Source of the DNA: Bdellovibrionota bacterium
Lineage (GTDB): Bacteria > Bdellovibrionota > Bacteriovoracia > Bacteriovoracales > Bacteriovoracaceae
Assembly (NCBI GenBank): GCA_030836365.1
Contig: JAURQB010000169.1
Location: forward strand, 1-13,077
Direction: 5' to 3'
DNA: 13,077 nt
Part shown: positions 1 through 6,890 of the stretch, piece by piece
How the letters are laid out: each line of letters begins with the position of its first letter
Numbering within the stretch: position 1 is the first letter of the stretch
The notes under the pieces: generated by a model
Told to the model about the DNA's origin: nothing
Databases searched by the model: none
What the model saw: the letters and a program-made list of their open reading frames with translations, nothing else
Translations under genes and position numbers: made by a program

Positions 1-545
1 ATTACAATCAAGATGATGAAATTGGAGAGATCGCTAAAGAGATGAATAAAATGATTCATTCCTTTAAAACTTTTGATGAACTTCGAACAGACAGAATATC
101 GGTTGAAAATAGAAAGTTTGACGCACTGGCAAATATGACGAAGAGGCCAGTGTTGGTTGCTAATGCAGAGCAAGAGCTTATCTACATGAACAACAAAATG
201 TATTCGATCCTACAAGTTCAGTCCGATGATGTCCTTGGCAAGGAAATGGAAGAAACCACTATTCCGGTGACGATTAAGGGAGCTTTTGAATTGGCAATTA
301 AGCGTCGATCGAAAATCGAGAACACTGAAGTGAAGATTTTGGCTAAAATAGAGACTGAACTGAATGCAGAAGCTGGACAAGGCGCAGATTCAATGCAAAT
401 AAATGAGTCAGGAGAGCCAATTTCTACCGAAGAGGAAGAGGGCGAGGTCATTTTCAATGGATACGCCAACGTTATTCCTGTTAGGGGAAAAGATAGTTCT
501 CTAGACTACTACCTTATGGTACTGTCCACAGAAGTATTTGTTTAA
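1..545 (+). CDS. HAMP-PAS sensory protein, 3' end only
   Basis: The gene enters from the left edge. The frame is open from base 3, and the ATG at 42 is internal, so no true start is visible. The first visible residues (DDEIGEIAKEMNKM) match the end of a HAMP linker, the helical signal relay that follows a membrane segment in receptors. The next ~150 residues look like a PAS sensor domain: a hydrophobic strand with PVLVANAEQELIYMN, a VLGKEM segment, then closing strands with VIFNGYANVIPV and YYLMVLS. Before the closing strands lies an acidic, low-complexity insert of about 30 residues (roughly bases 360-445) containing EEEEGE. The protein stops straight after the PAS core at TAA 543-545, with no histidine kinase, GGDEF or methyl-accepting domain downstream. 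Any output domain must lie upstream, or the protein acts through a partner. lepA follows after 24 nt. HAMP is fairly sure; PAS is probable. Confidence 0.7.
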   Translation, partial: YNQDDEIGEIAKEMNKMIHSFKTFDELRTDRISVENRKFDALANMTKRPVLVANAEQELIYMNNKMYSILQVQSDDVLGKEMEETTIPVTIKGAFELAIKRRSKIENTEVKILAKIETELNAEAGQGADSMQINESGEPISTEEEEGEVIFNGYANVIPVRGKDSSLDYYLMVLSTEVFV

Positions 546-569
546 AACTCCTCCCTGCGAGACCCCTAT

Positions 570-2369
570 ATGGACCAAAAATTAATTCGAAACTTTTCTA
601 TTATTGCGCATATTGATCATGGTAAATCAACGCTGGCCGACAGGCTTCTTGAAATGTCTGGCTCCGTGTCAGACCGTGAGAAAAAAGATCGCCTCCTCGA
701 CAATATGGACATTGAAAAAGAGCGCGGGATCACGATTAAGGCGCAAACAGTTCGTTTGTACTACAACGCAAAAGATGGCAACCGCTATATGTTTAACCTA
801 ATTGATACTCCAGGGCACGTGGATTTTAGCTACGAGGTTTCTAGATCTCTCGCATCATGTGATGGAGCGCTTTTAGTTGTTGATGCCTCTCAAGGTGTTG
901 AGGCGCAAACGCTCGCAAACGTTTATATGGCGATTGATAATGATTTAGAAATTTTGCCGGTACTTAATAAAGTGGATTTACCACATGCTGATTGCGATAA
1001 AGTTCGAACAGAAATTGAAGATGTTATTGGGATTGATACTTTTGACTGTGGAGAGATCTCTGCAAAAACAGGCTTAGGAATTGATGATCTATTTGAAAAA
1101 ATTGTTAAAGTAATTCCACCTCCAGCGGGAGAAATTGAAGCACCACTTCAGGGACTTATTTTTGATTCCTGGTTTGATCCTTACCAAGGGGTCGTTATTT
1201 TGGTGAGAGTTGTTCAAGGTTCATTAAAAAAACGAGATAAAGTTTATTTAAAGCATAGTGATCGCGAGTATGAAATATTAAAAGTCGCGGTTAATGCACC
1301 ATTTTTTACTGAAGTTGATGGCCTTCATGCAGGTGAAGTTGGAATGCTTATCTGTGGTATCAAAACTATTCGTGACGTTAAAATCGGTGATACAATTGTT
1401 GAGCATAAAAAGAAAGATACCCCAAACCTTTCAGGTTATGAGGAAGTAAAGCCAATGGTTTTTTGTGGGGTGTTTCCTGTTGATTCTCCAGATTATGAAA
1501 TCTTAAAAGAGTCTCTGGAGAAGCTCGCACTAAATGATTCAAGTTTTACTTATGAGCCTGAAACCTCTGGAGCTCTTGGACTTGGTTTTAGATGTGGATT
1601 TCTTGGTCTGCTCCATATGAATATTATTCAAGAGCGACTAGAGCGTGAATTTGAGTTAAATTTAATTTCTACTGCTCCCAGTGTTAGTTATCAAGTCGTG
1701 ATGGAAGATGGAGAAATTATTGATGTAGACAATCCATCAGATCTTCCCGATTCATCCCTTTACACTGAAATTAAAGAACCAATTGTTGAGCTAAGTATTC
1801 ACGTTCCGAATGATTTTGTCGGCGCGATTATTAAGTTGTGTGAGCAACGTCGTGGACGTCAAAAAGAAATTAGGTATATCACTGAAGAGCGAGTGCAGAT
1901 TATTTATGATCTTCCATTAAGTGAAATGGTGTTTGATTTTTATGACAAACTTAAAGGCATGTCTAAAGGCTACGCCTCGATGGACTATGAATTTAGAGAT
2001 TTTGAGGCATCAGATCTTGTAAAAGTTGATATTCTTATTAATGGCGATAAAGTTGATGCTCTTAGCATGATTTGTCACCGTTCGACTTCATATTATAAGG
2101 GCCGAGACCTAACTCAAAAACTTCAAAAAATTATTAATCGCCAGCAATTTGATGTTGCGATTCAAGCTGCTATCGGCGCAAAAATTCTTTCAAGAGAAAC
2201 AGTTAAAGCTCTGAGAAAAAATGTTTTGGCCAAGTGTTATGGTGGTGATATTTCCCGAAAAAGAAAACTTTTAGAGAAGCAAAAAGAAGGGAAAAAACGG
2301 ATGAAAGTTGTCGGGAATGTTGAGCTTCCTCAGGAAGCATTTTTGGCGGTATTAAAAGTTGATGAGTAA
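570..2369 (+). CDS. lepA: Elongation factor 4 (LepA), ribosome-associated GTPase
   Basis: LepA/EF4 is a translational GTPase that binds the ribosome and is linked to back-translocation and 30S biogenesis. All G motifs are intact: P-loop AHIDHGKST (residues 13-21), switch I with ERGITIK (51-57), DTPGH (79-83, with the GTPase histidine at 83), NKVD (133-136) and SAK (164-166). EF-G-like beta-barrel and alpha/beta domains follow. The LepA-specific C-terminal domain is present, with the conserved tail CYGGDISRKRKLLEKQKEGK near residue 570. At 599 aa the length is normal for the family. The ATG at 570 has no convincing Shine-Dalgarno sequence; the 24-nt gap after the HAMP-PAS gene is C-rich (CTCCTCCC at 548-555). 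The signal peptidase gene lepB, a common neighbour of lepA, is absent here. The identification is secure. Confidence 0.98.
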   Translation: MDQKLIRNFSIIAHIDHGKSTLADRLLEMSGSVSDREKKDRLLDNMDIEKERGITIKAQTVRLYYNAKDGNRYMFNLIDTPGHVDFSYEVSRSLASCDGALLVVDASQGVEAQTLANVYMAIDNDLEILPVLNKVDLPHADCDKVRTEIEDVIGIDTFDCGEISAKTGLGIDDLFEKIVKVIPPPAGEIEAPLQGLIFDSWFDPYQGVVILVRVVQGSLKKRDKVYLKHSDREYEILKVAVNAPFFTEVDGLHAGEVGMLICGIKTIRDVKIGDTIVEHKKKDTPNLSGYEEVKPMVFCGVFPVDSPDYEILKESLEKLALNDSSFTYEPETSGALGLGFRCGFLGLLHMNIIQERLEREFELNLISTAPSVSYQVVMEDGEIIDVDNPSDLPDSSLYTEIKEPIVELSIHVPNDFVGAIIKLCEQRRGRQKEIRYITEERVQIIYDLPLSEMVFDFYDKLKGMSKGYASMDYEFRDFEASDLVKVDILINGDKVDALSMICHRSTSYYKGRDLTQKLQKIINRQQFDVAIQAAIGAKILSRETVKALRKNVLAKCYGGDISRKRKLLEKQKEGKKRMKVVGNVELPQEAFLAVLKVDE

Positions 2370-2387
2370 CATTTACCTTAGTAATTA

Positions 2388-2417
2388 TTAGCAAAAACTA
2401 ACCTCTTTCGGCATAAT
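2388..2417 (+). promoter_or_regulatory. Possible promoter abutting the start of the 209-aa gene
   Basis: TTAGCA (2388-2393) and CATAAT (2412-2417) are separated by 18 bp and resemble sigma-70 -35 and -10 boxes. The -10-like box touches the ATG at 2418, so initiation 6-8 bases further on would fall near the second in-frame ATG at 2424 and give a leaderless message. In AT-rich DNA such matches arise by chance, so this is tentative. Confidence 0.25.
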
Positions 2418-3047
2418 ATGAACATGAAAGAACAAATTTTTGATCACCTGAATACCGCACTTAAAATTTATACTGATAATGAATATAGAGATGTTCTAAT
2501 TACGGCGAAGAACGATTTTTTCAAAATCACTGGTAACCTTAACGAGGATGATGATGACTACGATCTCCGTATGCATTCATTTAATGACTGGTATTTAATG
2601 CAGTATAGCTTATCTGATGTAAAGCGAACTCCAATGGCCGATTACATTTTTTCACAGGGTGTCGAAGAGAACGTCGCAAAAGTGCTGCTTAGTTACAAGC
2701 ATTCGTTATTTCAATTCACAGGTGAAAAGAGAAATGGAGTTACTCTTTTTAGAAATTTACGGGACGAAAAAAATATGGCCGTGAAGGATAAAGCGATTGC
2801 TCCAATGTTTGTGAAAGGTGATATTTTTTTGGCCCGTTATTTTGAGATTGAGAGTGAAGTCGTTTTTATGCCCGGGCTTTGTGTTCTTCCACGAGAAGTT
2901 AAAAATCCAGTGGTAAAAGAGATGGTAAAGATGAAAAGTCGACAATCCAAGAGAGATGAGCAAAGCTTGATGCTTAAGATTGAGTACTTAAAAACGAAAA
3001 GTTTAAGGTATTCACACCTAGCGCTTGAGAAGATCTTCTCTTTCTAA
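2418..3047 (+). CDS. 209-aa protein of unknown function
   Basis: I do not recognise a named family. The protein is soluble, with no signal peptide or membrane segment. An N-terminal helical stretch leads to an acidic run (NEDDDDYD, about residues 41-48) and then to FNDWYLMQYSL with KRTPMADYI (about 54-77). Later come a hydrophobic segment around LLSYKHSLFQF, then RNLRDEK, and GDIFLARYFE near residue 136. From memory, the order 'F-x-DW-F/Y … TP … helix … S-x-F … R-D/N-L … GD-x-x-x-AR' resembles poorly characterised bacterial proteins that sometimes carry a SEC-C zinc tail; no Cys-rich tail is present here. The C-terminus (about 160-209) is very lysine- and arginine-rich, which could mean nucleic-acid binding. 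There are in-frame ATGs at 2418 and 2424, neither with a good Shine-Dalgarno sequence. It lies 48 nt after lepA, and its TAA overlaps the opposing gene's TAG by two bases. Confidence 0.7.
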   Translation: MNMKEQIFDHLNTALKIYTDNEYRDVLITAKNDFFKITGNLNEDDDDYDLRMHSFNDWYLMQYSLSDVKRTPMADYIFSQGVEENVAKVLLSYKHSLFQFTGEKRNGVTLFRNLRDEKNMAVKDKAIAPMFVKGDIFLARYFEIESEVVFMPGLCVLPREVKNPVVKEMVKMKSRQSKRDEQSLMLKIEYLKTKSLRYSHLALEKIFSF

Positions 3048-3060
3048 GCAGGCTCTGCTT
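3027..3060. repeat. Two adjacent dyads flanking overlapping convergent stop codons
   Basis: GAGAAGATCTTCTC (3027-3040) is a perfect 14-bp palindrome. AAGCAG-GCT-CTGCTT (3046-3060) is a perfect 6-bp inverted repeat with a 3-base loop. They flank or touch the CTAA at 3044-3047, where the rightward TAA and leftward TAG overlap. A run of ten Ts at 3077-3086 follows 16 bases later on the + strand. These could act together as a weak bidirectional transcription stop, but neither stem is followed directly by a U-tract, so they are not textbook terminators. Confidence 0.35.
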
Positions 3061-4024
3061 GATCAGTGTGAGCTACTTTTTTTTTTCCAAGTATCAGGTA
3101 AGGAAAAATTCCAAGAAGGTTTATTGTCAGCATTGTTATCCAAAAAACATTAAATAAATCTGCTCCATTATTAATTTGAAGAAATTGAAAAAGTTTATCA
3201 AAAGCAACGTGTCCAACACCCATTCCTCCGGGGGCCAGCGGAATGGCGGTAACGATCATGCCAATAGGGACAAATGTGTAAATATCTTGGATTTTTACTG
3301 CACCATTGATAAGCGGAGAGGTAATTATATAAAATGCAGATAGACCTAAAATTTGACCAGTTATAGAGATGCCAATACTTTTGAAAAATACACTCTTATT
3401 TTGTCCGATCGCCCAAAAGCACTCAAATAAGTGAGAGATTTGTGTGCCAATTTTTGGGACTTTATTGACAAGAGAAATGATACTTTTTTGGATTTTTTGA
3501 GAGGCAAATAGAGTAGAGATAAAAAGAAAGACTCCAATCAGTAACAGTAAATTTAGATGGACGACATTTTTTACCTCCCCATTGATCGAAGATAAATATT
3601 GGTATCTTGCCATTGAGATTATTCCAGTAATGAGAATCAATGCAATGAGACCATAGATTCGGTCCATTAAAACGGTTAGAAACATTGAGGTTTTTGTTAG
3701 AGATTCATCAATTTTTTTTAAGTAGACCATTTTAACGAGATCACCAGATACAGCTCCAGGAAGTACCGTATTAAAAAACATCCCAACCCAAGTAATCATG
3801 ATGACAAATAGGGATGGGACATGTTCTTTCGTTTGTGTAGAGAGAATCATTTTCCATCTTATTGCGTTGATGGTGCACTGAGACAGAATCATGAAAAAGC
3901 CAAGTGTATAATAAACAGGGTTATTAAGTGATTTTAGGATTAGTTTAAAATCAAGTTTTCCATTTGATACGAGATAGGCTAATAAACCTGCGGCGACTGA
4001 TAGTTTTAGGATTGTTTTTATCAT
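3044..4024 (-). CDS. Integral membrane protein, LPG-synthase-TM / UPF0104 (flippase-like) family
   Basis: This 326-aa polytopic protein has about eight predicted membrane segments (near residues 3-20, 38-56, 68-88, 115-138, 157-174, 218-236, 248-265 and 283-312). It carries the hallmarks of the lysylphosphatidylglycerol-synthase membrane-region family: NTVLPGAVSGDLVKM (85-99), DRIYGL (121-126) and APGGMGVGH (254-262). Members serve as the membrane half of MprF or as stand-alone proteins thought to move or modify lipids or lipid-linked sugars. The soluble aminoacyl-transferase domain of MprF is absent, so aminoacyl-lipid synthesis is unlikely. The start at 4024 is supported by GGAAG about 10 nt upstream. 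The gene diverges from ugd, which suggests an envelope-glycolipid role, but the substrate is unknown. Codons near the 3' end contain a run of ten As on the coding strand. Confidence 0.85.
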   Translation of the reverse strand: MIKTILKLSVAAGLLAYLVSNGKLDFKLILKSLNNPVYYTLGFFMILSQCTINAIRWKMILSTQTKEHVPSLFVIMITWVGMFFNTVLPGAVSGDLVKMVYLKKIDESLTKTSMFLTVLMDRIYGLIALILITGIISMARYQYLSSINGEVKNVVHLNLLLLIGVFLFISTLFASQKIQKSIISLVNKVPKIGTQISHLFECFWAIGQNKSVFFKSIGISITGQILGLSAFYIITSPLINGAVKIQDIYTFVPIGMIVTAIPLAPGGMGVGHVAFDKLFQFLQINNGADLFNVFWITMLTINLLGIFPYLILGKKKVAHTDQAEPA

Positions 4025-4097
4025 GAAAAAATCTTCCAGTTGTTTGTTGAGGTATTATATTTTACCCTATTGGGGATAAAAAATAGAGAGGAATTAA
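4025..4097. promoter_or_regulatory. Divergent promoter region between the membrane-protein gene and ugd
   Basis: On the minus strand, a perfect TATAAT lies at 4054-4059 with a weak T-rich -35 (TTTTTA, 4077-4082) at 17 bp. This would give a leader of roughly 20 nt for the membrane-protein gene. On the plus strand, TATATT (4056-4061) with a poor -35 (CTTCCA, 4033-4038) at 17 bp could serve ugd. The two -10 boxes overlap, so polymerases on opposite strands could compete. GAGG at 4088-4091 is the ugd ribosome binding site, 6 nt before its ATG. The minus-strand box is the more believable of the two. Confidence 0.45.
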
Positions 4098-5417
4098 ATG
4101 CTAAAAGTAACTATGCTAGGAACTGGATATGTTGGACTTGTCTCGGGAACATGCTTTGCGGAGCTTGGGCACCAAGTAACATGCTTAGATATTGATTCAA
4201 AGAAAATAGGTTTACTCAAAGCAGGCCAGAGTCCAATTTATGAACCAGGTTTAAGTGATTTGCTAAAGAGAAATATTCAAGCAGAACGCCTTCACTTCAC
4301 GCTTGATAAATCCTCGATTAATGGAGCCGACTTAGTTTTTCTTGCCGTGGGAACACCGACGGGAGATCAAGGCGAGGCAAACCTTCAATATATATTTGAA
4401 GCAGCTAAAGATGTTGCCGAAAACCTAGATGATGGTTGTACTGTTGTTGTCAAATCAACTGTGCCAGTTGGTACTTTTTCAAAAATTAAAAAAATCATGA
4501 AGCAACATACAACAAAGAAGTTTGATATTGTTTCGAACCCCGAATTTTTAAAAGAGGGAGCAGCAATAGAGGACTTTATGAAACCTGACCGTATTGTTGT
4601 AGGGCATGATGGTGAAGATAGTTTGGAGAAAATGCGTGAGCTCTATCGTCCTATCACGGATAATGGTTATCCTCTTTATGAGATGAGCAATAGTTCTGCC
4701 GAAATGGCAAAATATGCAGCAAACTGTTTTCTTGCGACAAAGATTTCGTTTATCAATGAAATTGCAAATCTCTGTGATCGAGTAGGTGCAAATATAGATG
4801 AAGTTCGCCAAGGAATTATCTCCGATCCGCGAATTGGAAAATATTTTTTAAACCCAGGAGCTGGTTACGGTGGAAGTTGTTTTCCTAAAGATGTGAAGGC
4901 GCTAATTCACCTAGCAAAAGAAAATGAAATTGATTTTAAAATAGTTCAAGCAGCAGATGATGTTAATGATGTTCAGCGAGAATTGATCGCGAAAAAGGTC
5001 GTAGATCACTTTGGCGGAGATCTCACTGGTAAAAAAATTGCGTTGTGGGGATTAGCATTTAAGCCGGAAACAGATGATATTAGAGAAGCGCCAGCGATGT
5101 ATATAATGGAGTTATTAGTAAGCAAGGGAGCTACCGTTACAGGTTATGACCCAATTGCTAATGATAATTTTCAAGCTTGGGTCGATTCTCGTCCTCATTT
5201 TTCTGGAAAAGTTCAAATTCTAAACAAGAAAATGGATTGTGTTGAAGGTGCGGATGCGATGATTCTTGTCACGGACTGGAGTGAATTTAAAGCACCAAAC
5301 CTAGATAGAATGAAAGATAACATGAGAGAGACAAAAATTTTTGATGCACGAAACATATATGTGAGAGATGTACTTGAGAAAAAAGGGTTTTTCTACCAAG
5401 GGATTGGCCGAGGATAA
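4098..5417 (+). CDS. ugd: UDP-glucose 6-dehydrogenase
   Basis: This enzyme oxidises UDP-glucose twice with NAD+ to UDP-glucuronate, a precursor for capsule, exopolysaccharide and lipid A sugars. The N-terminal Rossmann fold has GTGYVGL (8-14) and the acidic residue that binds NAD ribose in CLDID (29-33). VGTPTG (84-89), STVPVGT (120-126) and NPEFLKEG (147-154) follow. The catalytic centre is complete: Lys205 in AEMAKYAAN, and Cys261 in PGAGYGGSCFPKD with Asp265. The C-terminal UDP-binding domain carries LWGLAFKPETDDIREAP. The 439-aa length is standard for bacterial Ugd. The closely related GDP-mannose dehydrogenases share this fold, but the motif set favours Ugd. It is first in a tight three-gene cluster, with the amidase gene 6 nt downstream. 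Confidence 0.95.
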   Translation: MLKVTMLGTGYVGLVSGTCFAELGHQVTCLDIDSKKIGLLKAGQSPIYEPGLSDLLKRNIQAERLHFTLDKSSINGADLVFLAVGTPTGDQGEANLQYIFEAAKDVAENLDDGCTVVVKSTVPVGTFSKIKKIMKQHTTKKFDIVSNPEFLKEGAAIEDFMKPDRIVVGHDGEDSLEKMRELYRPITDNGYPLYEMSNSSAEMAKYAANCFLATKISFINEIANLCDRVGANIDEVRQGIISDPRIGKYFLNPGAGYGGSCFPKDVKALIHLAKENEIDFKIVQAADDVNDVQRELIAKKVVDHFGGDLTGKKIALWGLAFKPETDDIREAPAMYIMELLVSKGATVTGYDPIANDNFQAWVDSRPHFSGKVQILNKKMDCVEGADAMILVTDWSEFKAPNLDRMKDNMRETKIFDARNIYVRDVLEKKGFFYQGIGRG

Positions 5418-5432
5418 CTTTCAATGAAAGTT
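5416..5432 (+). promoter_or_regulatory. Inverted repeat on the amidase start codon
   Basis: AACTTTC-AAT-GAAAGTT is a perfect 7-bp inverted repeat with a 3-base loop. The ATG (5424-5426) spans the loop and the first base of the 3' arm. The ribosome binding site GAGGA (5410-5414) lies just 5' of the stem, within the end of ugd, and the ugd stop (5415-5417) runs into the 5' arm. A ribosome ending ugd would melt the stem, which would couple the two genes. The 3' arm is also plain coding sequence (Met-Lys-Val), so chance is possible. Confidence 0.4.
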
Positions 5433-6215
5433 GCTCTCATTCAATTAAATTCGAAATTAGATTTTAAGTATAACCTACATGTCATCAGGGAATATTTAAG
5501 CGAGGCAAAAAAAGAAAAAGCCCAAATCGCATTTTTACCTGAATGTTTTTACTCCATGTCGGACGGAGTTAATCCAACACCTCATCTTGTTTCAAATGGC
5601 AACGAACACGAAGAAAACATTAAATCTCTCGCTAGGGATTTTGGGGTTAATCTTTTTGGTGGTAGCGTTGCTTACAAAGAGGGTAATAAAATTTTTAATC
5701 GCGCCTATAACATCTCACGAACAGGAGAGGTGTTGTCCGTATACGATAAGATAAATTTGTTTGCTTGCGATTTTTATCAACACGGTAAAATAGTAAAGGA
5801 AGTTAGAGAGTCCAACATTTATTCTTCCGGACAAGATGTTAATACTTTTGATTTTCAAAAGTATCGATTTGGTAACACTATTTGCTTTGATATTAGATTT
5901 CCCAATATATTTGATTCACTGATGAAAAAAAATGTCGATGTAATCACTATTCCTTCTGCTTTTACTCGAAAAACGGGAGAGCTTCACTGGCATATTCTCA
6001 ATCGCGCGCGTGCGATTGAAACACAGAGCTTTATTATCTCAGCGGCACAAGTAGGAGAGCATAATGATCAGGTAAGCACTTATGGACACAGCCTTATTGT
6101 CGATCCTTGGGGAGATGTGTTGCTTGATTTAGGTGGAAAAAATTCATCTATTGGTTTTGTGACGCTAAATTTTGATAAAATAACCTCTGTGAGAAACTCC
6201 ATAAAGGTTAGATAA
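5424..6215 (+). CDS. Nitrilase-superfamily amidase, Nit1-like (deaminated glutathione amidase type)
   Basis: Carbon-nitrogen hydrolases use a Glu-Lys-Cys triad to cleave amide bonds in the cytoplasm. The triad is visible: Glu40 in FLPECFY, Lys109 in VYDKINLF and Cys154 in NTICFDIRFP. The segment PSAFTRKTGELHWHILNRAR (about 177-196), followed by AIETQSF, AAQVGEHN and YGHSLIVDPWGDV, closely follows the Nit1 branch, which repairs deaminated glutathione or acts as an omega-amidase. At 263 aa the length fits the family, though the extreme C-terminus is slightly short. The start is fixed by GAGGA 9 nt upstream. The gene lies between ugd and a response regulator with almost no spacing. A metabolite-repair role is the likeliest, but the substrate cannot be read from sequence alone. 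Confidence 0.88.
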   Translation: MKVALIQLNSKLDFKYNLHVIREYLSEAKKEKAQIAFLPECFYSMSDGVNPTPHLVSNGNEHEENIKSLARDFGVNLFGGSVAYKEGNKIFNRAYNISRTGEVLSVYDKINLFACDFYQHGKIVKEVRESNIYSSGQDVNTFDFQKYRFGNTICFDIRFPNIFDSLMKKNVDVITIPSAFTRKTGELHWHILNRARAIETQSFIISAAQVGEHNDQVSTYGHSLIVDPWGDVLLDLGGKNSSIGFVTLNFDKITSVRNSIKVR

Positions 6216-6216
6216 G

Positions 6217-6888
6217 TTGAAAAAGAAAATTTTAGCGATAGATGATAGTGAAGATATTCGTATGCTCTTGCGACATATTTTAAGTGAGGAATATGATCTT
6301 ATCACAGAGGCAACTGGTGAATTTGGTTTAAAAAGTGCTCTTGTTTTCAAGCCAGACTTAATTATATTAGATCTTGGTTTGCCTGAGATGGATGGTTTTG
6401 AGCTATGCAATCGTTTTCGTTCTCTACCTGACCTAGAAGAAGTTCCCATTATTATTCTCTCTGGTCAAAAAGGGCCCGAGGTGCATACAAAGGCATATAC
6501 ATTAGGTGCTGATAATTTTATTGAAAAACCATTTAACCATGATGAGCTTCAGGCGTTAATTAAGTCAAAGCTCCGATTAGGTGGGAGCACAACGAGAAAA
6601 AATCTAGGTGATGTAACCATCGATTTAAAAAAAGGTTCGGCGTATTACAAGGGTGATAAACTCGATTTAACGCCAAAAGAATTCAAAATATTAGCGGTGT
6701 TATCATTAAAGGTTGGTCAAGTGACGAGTCGAGAAGAAATCTTTAAAAAGGTTTGGGAGAAGACTCATGTTTCAGATAGGGTAATTGATAATCACGTAAC
6801 GGCCTTAAGAAAAAAAATGATGAATACCGGCGTTCTTATTGAATCTATTTACGCTGAAGGTTATAAAATTTCAATTGTTGGACAGTAA
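6217..6888 (+). CDS. OmpR/PhoB-family response regulator (receiver + winged helix)
   Basis: Residues 1-118 form a receiver domain with the acidic pair Asp9-Asp10, phosphoacceptor Asp52 in LIILDLGLPEMDG, the switch Ser82 in ILSGQ and the conserved Lys104 in IEKPF. Residues ~125-222 form a Trans_reg_C winged-helix DNA-binding domain, with LTPKEFKIL, TSREEIF, VIDNHVTALRKKM (recognition helix) and the wing ending EGYKI. All phosphorylation residues are present, so it should be phosphorylated by a histidine kinase. No kinase gene is adjacent, so it is an orphan here. Translation begins at a TTG one base after the amidase stop, with AAAGG at 6203-6207. The next in-frame Met would remove beta-1 and the acidic pair, so TTG is preferred. 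Its stop is 2 bp from the opposing recO stop. Targets are unknown; autoregulation of the ugd cluster is a guess. Confidence 0.93.
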   Translation: MKKKILAIDDSEDIRMLLRHILSEEYDLITEATGEFGLKSALVFKPDLIILDLGLPEMDGFELCNRFRSLPDLEEVPIIILSGQKGPEVHTKAYTLGADNFIEKPFNHDELQALIKSKLRLGGSTTRKNLGDVTIDLKKGSAYYKGDKLDLTPKEFKILAVLSLKVGQVTSREEIFKKVWEKTHVSDRVIDNHVTALRKKMMNTGVLIESIYAEGYKISIVGQ

Positions 6889-6890
6889 TC

